DNA of 64,000 bases from Burkholderia pyrrocinia (GTDB taxonomy: Bacteria; Pseudomonadota; Gammaproteobacteria; Burkholderiales; Burkholderiaceae): NCBI RefSeq assembly GCF_003330765.1, contig NZ_CP024902.1:1178001-1242000 (forward strand). The letters are read 5' to 3'. The position numbers were made by a program, and so were the translations under genes. How positions within the stretch are numbered: position 1 is the stretch's first letter; every line of letters starts with the position of its first letter. Under the pieces are notes generated by a model. It saw only the letters and a program-made list of their open reading frames with translations, had not been told where the DNA came from and made no database searches. Below, one piece after another: positions 57,798 to 64,000 of this stretch.

Positions 57798-58435
57798 CGG
57801 GTGGCCTTCGAATGGGGGCATGGTGATGCGCTTACGCAACAAATGCCAAGGATTTTGCCAAAGGGTTCCGGAACGTGCTGGCGACGCGCCGATACCCATG
57901 CGCCTTTCAGGGATGCAGGGGCGATTTCGGTGATTGTTGCAAAAATCAATCCAATTGCTGATTAATTACCAATCTTTACGGCGATTGGATGTGAATCCGC
58001 ATCGACATACAAATTTGCACGAAACGTTTGATTTTCAAGACTGCAATACGCCTGCAAAGCGCTTACGCTAATGTGAACGCGGTTGCTCTCGAATGGTTCG
58101 CCGGCTGCACAGCTTTGCGGGAATTGCACCAGTCCGTTTCTCGTAGTGCCGAGCGCGGGGTGCCGCAGGCTGATAAAATCCGGCGCCTGCCCATGTTGTG
58201 CCGATGGTAGCCATTCGAGTCTTCCCGTATCCCGTCCGGGTGTCGCGCGGAGAGGCGCCACGCGAAGCCGGGCTTGGCCGCACCCGAAGAACGGGGGCGT
58301 GCCTCCCTCATACACAGACGCTGCTGGAACAAGGAGTCGGGTCGTGCCCGCGTTCGTCGTTGTCGGAATACCGCATCACGCTCAATCACGCTCGAGCGTT
58401 CTCCGTGGCGTTCAGGTCGCCGGGAGGCGTTACGC
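57798..58435. other. Long intergenic region upstream of hpnI
   Basis: No gene is supported in these 638 bases. The first 250 bases are AT-rich for this genome and include an inverted repeat, ATCCAAT at 57949-57955 and ATTGGAT at 57984-57990. A TAAAAT -10-like element lies at about 58173-58178, leaving a leader of roughly 250 bases before hpnI. A frame of 117 codons on the reverse strand (57962-58315) has no family features. Confidence 0.45.
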
Positions 58436-59611
58436 ATGACGCCAACCGCGACGCTGCTCGACTGGCTCCTGATCGTGTTCACGCTGGCCGCGGCCGGCTA
58501 TGCGCTCGTCGCCGCCTTCGCGCCGCGGCCGCGCACGCCGCGCACGGCCGCGCGCGACGGCTTCGAGCCGGTCAGCGTGCTCAAGCCGCTGTGCGGCGCG
58601 GAGCCGCACCTGTACGAAAACCTCGCGACGTTCTGCGAGCAGCGCCATCCGCGTTATGAAGTGCTGTTCGGCGTCGCGTCGGCGGTCGATCCGGCCATCG
58701 CCGTCGTCGAACGGCTGCGCGCCGACTATCCCGAGTGCGACATCACGCTGGTGATCAACGCACGCGTGCACGGCAAGAACCTGAAGGTCAGCAACCTGAT
58801 CAATCTCGCCGAACGCGCGAAGTACGGCCGCATCGTGATCGCGGACAGCGACATCGCGGTGAAGCCCGACTATCTGGAGCGCGTGACGGCACCGCTCGCC
58901 GATGCGTCGGTCGGTGTCGTCACGTGCCTGTATCATGCGCGCAGCGTCGGCGGATTCTGGACACGGATCGGCGCGCAGTTCGTCGACGCGTGGTTCGCGC
59001 CGTCGGTGCGGATCACGCACCTCGGCCGCTCGAGCCGCTTCGGCTTCGGCGCGACGCTCGCGCTGACGCGCGATACGCTAGACCGGATCGGCGGTTTTCT
59101 CGCGCTGAAGGACGAGCTGGCCGACGATTTCTGGCTTGCCGAGCTGCCGCGCCGCCTCGGGCGGCGCACCGTGCTGTCGGAGGTCGAGGTCGCGACCGAC
59201 GTGATCGAGCCGGCGTTCGGGCCGCTATGGCACCGCGAGACGCGCTGGCTGCGCACGATCCGTTCGCTGAACCCGGCCGGCTTCGCGTTCCTGTTCATTA
59301 CATTCACCGCGCCGTGGCTCGCGATCGGCGCGGCGCTCGCGCTGCGTCTCGACGGGACTTTCGCCGGCACGCTGGCGGGCGGGGCGGCCGTTGTCGGCGC
59401 ATTCGGGCGGCTCGTGCTGCATGCGCGCGGCGAGGACGGCTGGCGCGCGTTCTGGCGCGATCTGCCGCTCGTCGCGGTGCGCGACACGCTGCTCGCGCTC
59501 GAGTGGCTCGCGGCCGCGTTCGGCACGCATGTCGTGTGGCGCGGCGCCAGGATGACCGTCGTCGGCGGCGAACGCGCGACGGCGGGCGTGGAAGCGGTGG
59601 ACGGCCGTTAG
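58436..59611 (+). CDS. hpnI: Hopanoid glycosyltransferase HpnI
   Basis: A 391-residue membrane glycosyltransferase of the ceramide glucosyltransferase (GT21) type. In Burkholderia cenocepacia HpnI adds N-acetylglucosamine to bacteriohopanetetrol. It has an N-terminal helix, the metal motif VIADSDIAV, KDELADDFWLAELPRRLGRR, and RETRWLRTIRS as the QxxRW equivalent, then two or three C-terminal helices. GGGAGG lies upstream of the ATG at 58436. hpnJ follows 158 bases later. Confidence 0.93.
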   Translation: MTPTATLLDWLLIVFTLAAAGYALVAAFAPRPRTPRTAARDGFEPVSVLKPLCGAEPHLYENLATFCEQRHPRYEVLFGVASAVDPAIAVVERLRADYPECDITLVINARVHGKNLKVSNLINLAERAKYGRIVIADSDIAVKPDYLERVTAPLADASVGVVTCLYHARSVGGFWTRIGAQFVDAWFAPSVRITHLGRSSRFGFGATLALTRDTLDRIGGFLALKDELADDFWLAELPRRLGRRTVLSEVEVATDVIEPAFGPLWHRETRWLRTIRSLNPAGFAFLFITFTAPWLAIGAALALRLDGTFAGTLAGGAAVVGAFGRLVLHARGEDGWRAFWRDLPLVAVRDTLLALEWLAAAFGTHVVWRGARMTVVGGERATAGVEAVDGR

Positions 59612-59769
59612 GGCCGTTCCCGATCGAACCCGGCCCGAGGGCCGAGACGCGCTGCGCGGCGAAGCCGCGCGGAGCGACATGACAGAGAGGCGGGCGCCGG
59701 CAGGGCGGCCCGCGGTTTTTTGATTGAATCGTTGCAACGAATCGAACTATGCAGGCTACCGGAGCATTC

Positions 59770-61191
59770 ATGAAAACGCTGTTCTTGCAGGCCCCTTCGT
59801 ATGACGGCTTCGACGGCGGAGCCGGCTCGCGCTATCAGGCGAAGCGCGAAATCCGTTCCTTCTGGTATCCGACGTGGCTCGCGCAGCCGGCCGCGCTCGT
59901 GCCGGGCAGCCGCGTCGTCGATGCGCCGGCCGACGGCCTGTCGGTCGAGGAGACGCTGAAGATCGCCAACGACTACGACCTCGTGATCATCCACACGAGC
60001 ACGCCGTCGTTCCCGACCGACGCGATGTTCGCGCAGGATCTCAAGAAGATGAAGCCGTCGATGCTGGTCGGCATGGTGGGCGCGAAGGTGATGGTCGATC
60101 CGCACAACTCGCTCACGGCGAGCGAGGCAATCGACTTCGTGTGCCGCGAGGAATTCGACTACACCTGCAAGGAAATCGCCGAAGGCAAGCCGTTCCCCGA
60201 GATCCAGGGCTTGAGCTGGCGCGCGAAGGACGGCTCGATCGAACACAACGAAGCGCGTCCGATCCTCGAGAACATGGACGAACTGCCGTTCGTCGCGCCC
60301 ATCTACAAGCGCGACCTGAAGATCGACAACTACTTCATCGGCTACCTGAACTACCCGTACGTATCGATCTACACGGGCCGCGGCTGCAAGTCGCGTTGCA
60401 CGTTCTGCCTGTGGCCGCAGACGGTCAGCGGCCATCGCTACCGCACGCGCTCGGTCGAGAACGTGCTCGCGGAAGCGAAGTGGATCCGCGACAACATGCC
60501 GGAAGTGAAGGAACTGATGTTCGACGACGACACCTTCACCGACGACCTGCCGCGCGCCGAAGCCATCGCCATCGGTCTGGGCAAGCTCGGCATGACGTGG
60601 TCGTGCAACGCGAAGGCCAACGTGCCGTACAAGTCGCTCAAGATCATGAAGGAAAACGGCCTGCGCCTGCTGCTGGTCGGCTTCGAATCCGGCGACGACC
60701 AGATCCTCGTGAACATCAAGAAGGGCGTGCGCACCGATTTCGCGCGCCGCTTCAGCGCGGACTGCAAGAAGCTCGGCATCAAGATCCACGGCACCTTCAT
60801 TCTCGGCCTGCCGGGCGAGACGCAGGAAACCATCAAGAAGACGATCGAGTACGCGAAGGAAATCAATCCGCACACGATCCAGGTCTCGCTCGCCGCGCCC
60901 TATCCGGGCACGACGCTCTACAAGCAGGCCGTGGAAAACGGCTGGATGGAAGAGAACAAGACCATCAACCTGGTGAGCAAGGAAGGCGTGCAGCTCGCGG
61001 CGATTGGCTACGCGCATCTGTCGCGCGACGAGATCTATCACCACCTCGAGCAGTTCTATCGCCAGTTCTACTTCCGTCCGTCGAAGATCTGGGAGATCGT
61101 CCGCGAGATGCTGACGAGCTGGGAGATGATGAAGCGCCGCCTGCGCGAAGGTGTCGAGTTCTTCCGCTTCCTGCGCGCGCACGAGGCCTGA
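59770..61191 (+). CDS. hpnJ: Hopanoid radical SAM protein HpnJ
   Basis: A 473-residue enzyme with an N-terminal cobalamin-binding-like domain and a radical SAM domain. The cluster motif is C206-x3-C210-x2-C213 in GRGCKSRCTFCLWPQ. HpnJ converts bacteriohopanetetrol glucosamine to the cyclitol ether by ring contraction, as shown in Burkholderia. The ATG at 59770 with GGAG six bases upstream is preferred to one at 59749. HpnK starts three bases after the stop. Confidence 0.94.
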   Translation: MKTLFLQAPSYDGFDGGAGSRYQAKREIRSFWYPTWLAQPAALVPGSRVVDAPADGLSVEETLKIANDYDLVIIHTSTPSFPTDAMFAQDLKKMKPSMLVGMVGAKVMVDPHNSLTASEAIDFVCREEFDYTCKEIAEGKPFPEIQGLSWRAKDGSIEHNEARPILENMDELPFVAPIYKRDLKIDNYFIGYLNYPYVSIYTGRGCKSRCTFCLWPQTVSGHRYRTRSVENVLAEAKWIRDNMPEVKELMFDDDTFTDDLPRAEAIAIGLGKLGMTWSCNAKANVPYKSLKIMKENGLRLLLVGFESGDDQILVNIKKGVRTDFARRFSADCKKLGIKIHGTFILGLPGETQETIKKTIEYAKEINPHTIQVSLAAPYPGTTLYKQAVENGWMEENKTINLVSKEGVQLAAIGYAHLSRDEIYHHLEQFYRQFYFRPSKIWEIVREMLTSWEMMKRRLREGVEFFRFLRAHEA

Positions 61192-61194
61192 TTC

Positions 61195-62079
61195 GTGGCG
61201 ACGCAGCGGGCGGCGCGGGGGCTGATCTTCACCGCGGACGACTTCGGGCTGCATCCGCGCGTCAACGCGGCGGTCGAGCGTGCGCACCGCGACGGTGTGC
61301 TGAACGCTGCAAGCCTGATGGTTGGCGCGCCCGCGGCGCAGGATGCGATCGAGCGCGCGCGACGGCTGCCGTCGCTCGCGGTCGGCCTGCATCTCGTCCT
61401 CGCGGACGGGCCGGCCACGCTGCCCGCGCATGAAATTCCCGCGCTCGTCGGCCCCGACGGGCGGTTCGGCGACGCGATGGCGAAGGACGGTTGCCGTTTC
61501 TTCTTCCTGCCGCACGTGCGTGCGCAGCTGCGCCGCGAGATCCGCGCGCAGTTCGACGCGTTCGCGTCGAGCGGCCTGCCGCTCGACCACGTGAACGCGC
61601 ACAAGCATTTCCACCTGCATCCGACCGTGCTGTCGATGATCATCGAGATTGGCCGCGACTACGGGCTGCGCGCGGTGCGGCTGCCGTACGAGACGACCGC
61701 GCCCGCGCTGCTCAAGCCGTGGATCGCGCTCGTGCGCGCGCGGCTCGACCGCGCGGGGCTCGCGCACAACGATTACGTGGTCGGGATCGAGCGTACGGGC
61801 GCGATGGACGAGGCCGTGCTGCTCGACGCGCTCGCGACGCTGCCGCCGGGTGTCGGCGAGATCTACTGCCATCCGGCCGAAGCCGGCGACGGCCCGATCA
61901 CGCCGACGATGGCCGCTTACCGCCCGGTCGACGAACTGGATGCGCTGCTGTCGCCGCGCGTCGCGGCCGCGCTGAAGGCCGCGGGCGTCGCGACCGGCGG
62001 CTTTGCCGACGTGTTCGGCCAGCCAGCGGCCCGGCGCGGCGCGCAAGCGTCGCGCGCACCGGGAGTGCGGCCGTCATGA
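61195..62079 (+). CDS. hpnK: Hopanoid deacetylase HpnK
   Basis: A 294-residue YdjC/ChbG-type deacetylase. It starts with GTG; the metal-binding motif is IFTADDFGLHPRVN, with NAHKHFHLHPTV and EIYCHPAEAGDG. HpnK removes the acetyl group from bacteriohopanetetrol N-acetylglucosamine, the step between HpnI and HpnJ. It overlaps hpnL by four bases. The last 20 residues are a basic Ala/Arg tail. Confidence 0.93.
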   Translation: MATQRAARGLIFTADDFGLHPRVNAAVERAHRDGVLNAASLMVGAPAAQDAIERARRLPSLAVGLHLVLADGPATLPAHEIPALVGPDGRFGDAMAKDGCRFFFLPHVRAQLRREIRAQFDAFASSGLPLDHVNAHKHFHLHPTVLSMIIEIGRDYGLRAVRLPYETTAPALLKPWIALVRARLDRAGLAHNDYVVGIERTGAMDEAVLLDALATLPPGVGEIYCHPAEAGDGPITPTMAAYRPVDELDALLSPRVAAALKAAGVATGGFADVFGQPAARRGAQASRAPGVRPS

Positions 62080-63125
62080 CCAAGTGGATCAAGTGGCTCG
62101 GCTGGCCGATCGGCATCGGCATCCTGCTCGCGCTGGGGCTGCACGAAGGCGTCGGCGACGTGTCGCAGATGCTCGCGCGCGCCGGTTACGCGCTGCTGTG
62201 GCTCGTGCCGTTCCACGCGCTGCCGCTGCTGCTCGATGCGTATGCCTGGCACCTGCTGCTCGACCGGCGCAGTTCGCTGCCGTTCCTGTGGTGGATCGCG
62301 ACCGTGCGCGAGGCCGTGAACCGGCTGCTGCCCGTGGTCGGGATCGGTGGCGAACTCGTCGGCATCCGGCTCGCGCGCTGGCAGGTGCCCGACGCGAGCC
62401 GCGTGACGGCGTCGGTGATCGTCGAGGTGCTCGTGACGATCGTCGTCCAGTATGCGTTCGCCGCGCTCGGCCTCGTGCTGCTGCTCGCGACGACGGACAA
62501 CATGGGCGGCGGCACGATCGGCCTCGCGCTGCTGCTGACGCTGCCGCTGCCGGTGCTCGGCGTCGTGCTGATGCGTCGCGGCGGCGTCTTTCACGCGATC
62601 GAGCGTTTCGCGGGCCGCCTGCTCGGCGATTCGCACCGGCTGCTGCAGGGCGTCGACGGCCGCCGGTTCGACGCCGACATCGACGGGCTGATGTCGCGCA
62701 CGGGCCTGCTGTTCAGCGCGTTCTTCTGGCAACTGGCCGGCTACGTGCTCGGCGCGCTCGAGATCTACTGGGCGCTTGCGCTGCTCGGCCATCCGGTGTC
62801 GATCGGCGGCGCGATCGCGATCGAGGCGATGACGCAGGCCGTGCGGCATGCCGCGTTCATGGTGCCGGGAGGCCTTGGCGTGCAGGAGGCGACCGTCGTG
62901 CTGCTCGCGCAGATGTTCGGCGTCGACCGCGAGACGGCGCTGTCGCTCGCGCTGGTCAAGCGCGGCCGCGAGGTGCTGTTCGGCTGCCTGGCGCTCGGTT
63001 CGTGGCAGCTCGCCGAACTCGTGCGCACGCGCCGCCGCATCCATGCGACGCCGGCCGTGCCGCGCGCGCCGCACGCGGCGAGCCGCGTGCCCGAACCCGA
63101 AACCCAAACCGAAACGACGCATTGA
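62076..63125 (+). CDS. hpnL: HpnL-like membrane protein
   Basis: A 349-residue inner-membrane protein with about eight helices, related to the lysylphosphatidylglycerol synthase/flippase membrane domain. It begins MTKWIKWLGWPIGIGILLAL; later conserved parts are RLLPVVGIGGELVGIRLARW and AAFMVPGGLGVQEATVVLLA. In hpnIJKL clusters it is proposed to take part in hopanoid processing or transport, but its exact role is unknown. The start overlaps the hpnK stop (ATGA). Confidence 0.88.
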   Translation: MTKWIKWLGWPIGIGILLALGLHEGVGDVSQMLARAGYALLWLVPFHALPLLLDAYAWHLLLDRRSSLPFLWWIATVREAVNRLLPVVGIGGELVGIRLARWQVPDASRVTASVIVEVLVTIVVQYAFAALGLVLLLATTDNMGGGTIGLALLLTLPLPVLGVVLMRRGGVFHAIERFAGRLLGDSHRLLQGVDGRRFDADIDGLMSRTGLLFSAFFWQLAGYVLGALEIYWALALLGHPVSIGGAIAIEAMTQAVRHAAFMVPGGLGVQEATVVLLAQMFGVDRETALSLALVKRGREVLFGCLALGSWQLAELVRTRRRIHATPAVPRAPHAASRVPEPETQTETTH

Positions 63126-63212
63126 ACACGAGACGGGCCGCGCGCCCGTCTCGCACTTTTGGCGTCGTGCGGGTATCCTTGCCGCGTGTTTTCTCGACGC
63201 GTATTTCTTCCG

Positions 63213-63770
63213 ATGATTTTCCGTTTCCGGCTGCTTCCCGTAACGATGCTGGCCGCCGCGCTGGCGCTGACTGGCTGCGACGACAAGCAAAGCGAGCTCA
63301 ACGTGCAACGTATCAGGGACTTCTTCAATGCGATCAAGCCCGCGCCGCTGTTGCTGAAGGGGCTGAAGGTCGGCGAATCGACCGAGGCCGACGTGCGCGG
63401 CACGATGGGCAAGCCCGAGACCGAACGCGTGTTCACCGACGGCTCGAAGCGTCTCGAATATCCGCGCGGCCCGATGGGCAACCAGACATGGTTCGTCGAT
63501 CTCGATGCGAGCGGGCGCTACACGGGCGCGACGCAGGTGCTGACCGCCGAGAATTTTGCGAAGGTGGGCCCAGGGATGAACGAGGACGAGGTGCGGCGCC
63601 TGCTCGGCAAGCCCGGCGACATCGCGCAGTATCCGCTGAAGCCCGAGACGGTCTGGAGCTGGCGCTGGCTCGAGGACGGCGTCAACACCGACGCGTTCTT
63701 CAACGTCCATTTCGGCCCCGACGGGCTTGTCTATACGACTTCGCGCTCCGACATCCTGAAGGGACGGTAG
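63213..63770 (+). CDS. SmpA/BamE-domain lipoprotein
   Basis: A 185-residue lipoprotein. The signal ends in the lipobox LALTGC with the acylated C22; the next residues are Asp-Asp, which in enterobacteria would favour inner-membrane retention. The SmpA/OmlA repeats follow: LKVGESTEADVRGTMGKPET and VGPGMNEDEVRRLLGKPGD. A start at 63159 adds a leader that is not part of a signal peptide. It lies 87 bases after hpnL and may be in the same transcript; a link to hopanoids is only positional. Confidence 0.85.
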   Translation: MIFRFRLLPVTMLAAALALTGCDDKQSELNVQRIRDFFNAIKPAPLLLKGLKVGESTEADVRGTMGKPETERVFTDGSKRLEYPRGPMGNQTWFVDLDASGRYTGATQVLTAENFAKVGPGMNEDEVRRLLGKPGDIAQYPLKPETVWSWRWLEDGVNTDAFFNVHFGPDGLVYTTSRSDILKGR

Positions 63771-63812
63771 GTCATCTCCGGCGCTATATCGAAAAAGCGA
63801 CCGGAAAATTGC

Positions 63813-63863
63813 AAAAAGCCCGCTTCCCTGCACGTTATCCGCTTGTCAGGGAGCGGCTTTTTT
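63813..63863 (+). terminator. Terminator after the lipoprotein gene
   Basis: AAAAAGCCCGCTTCCCTG pairs imperfectly with CAGGGAGCGGCTTTTTT over a loop of 16 bases, followed by T residues. The remaining 137 bases of the window show no feature. Confidence 0.7.
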
Positions 63864-64000
63864 CCTTTTGAAACAGCGGCGTAGGCCGCGGTTGCACATG
63901 GCGGGAAGGTTTGCTGCGCCGCAGCAAGCGCGCGCCAGGTGATTTGAGCCAATCAATTTCGCTTGCGACTATCCGCGTCAACCCGGCGCGGGACACGCAT

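Noticed and set aside
57962..58315. 117-codon reverse frame upstream of hpnI
   Set aside because: No family features or ribosome site, and it crosses the AT-rich region that looks regulatory.

Overview
The window looks like part of the main chromosome of a Burkholderia species, most likely of the Burkholderia cepacia complex. This rests on the high G+C and codon use, the gene order (yceD-rpmF-plsX-fabHDG-acpP-fabF; rpoE-rseA-rseB-mucD; lepA-lepB-rnc-era-recO-pdxJ-acpS-nagZ), an elongation factor P with arginine at position 32 next to its rhamnosyltransferase EarP, and a late hopanoid cluster hpnIJKL. The species call is inference from recognised protein families and synteny; no database was searched.

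Layout. 1-3.9 kb: the 3' end of rluC, a HAD phosphatase, a Rieske protein and an SppA peptidase, facing a maf/methyltransferase pair. 4-10.9 kb: ribosomal protein L32 and the type II fatty acid synthesis genes. 10.9-15.6 kb: a YgfX-like membrane protein, the envelope-stress sigma factor RpoE, its regulators RseA and RseB, a DegP-type protease and a small glutaredoxin. 15.7-24 kb: LepA, signal peptidase I, RNase III, Era, RecO, PdxJ, AcpS and NagZ. 24.1-30.5 kb: an orphan NtrC-type response regulator with an altered GAFTGA loop, efp/earP, uvrC and pgsA.

30.5-33.3 kb: three tandem tRNA-Gly(GCC) genes and a tRNA-Cys(GCA). A second 48-base copy of the tRNA-Cys 3' end lies 2.2 kb downstream and brackets a gene-poor segment with three small reverse-strand genes and no visible integrase. 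I read this as a decayed island at a tRNA attachment site. It is the clearest acquired region here.

33.4-41 kb: accessory and housekeeping genes (GNAT acetyltransferase with an XRE-cupin regulator, a ParD-like protein coupled to methionine aminopeptidase, free methionine sulfoxide reductase, LysR/pirin, and a copper/cytochrome oxidase assembly operon). 41.3-48.1 kb: trehalose synthesis (otsBA), an ABC exporter, a glycosyltransferase and a membrane protein. 48.1-57.8 kb: glucarate dehydratase with a divergent GntR regulator, an orphan branched-chain amino acid binding protein, a Tat-exported phospholipase C, PdxY, an alpha/beta hydrolase and a flavin-dependent monooxygenase. 58.4-63.8 kb: hpnIJKL and a small lipoprotein.

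Most of the window is conserved core genome. The items most worth a second look are the tRNA-Cys-bounded remnant and its small genes, the GAFDGA regulator, the ParD-like/map coupling, the long tail on RNase III with a strong hairpin in front of its gene, and two long non-coding leaders before glycosyltransferase genes.
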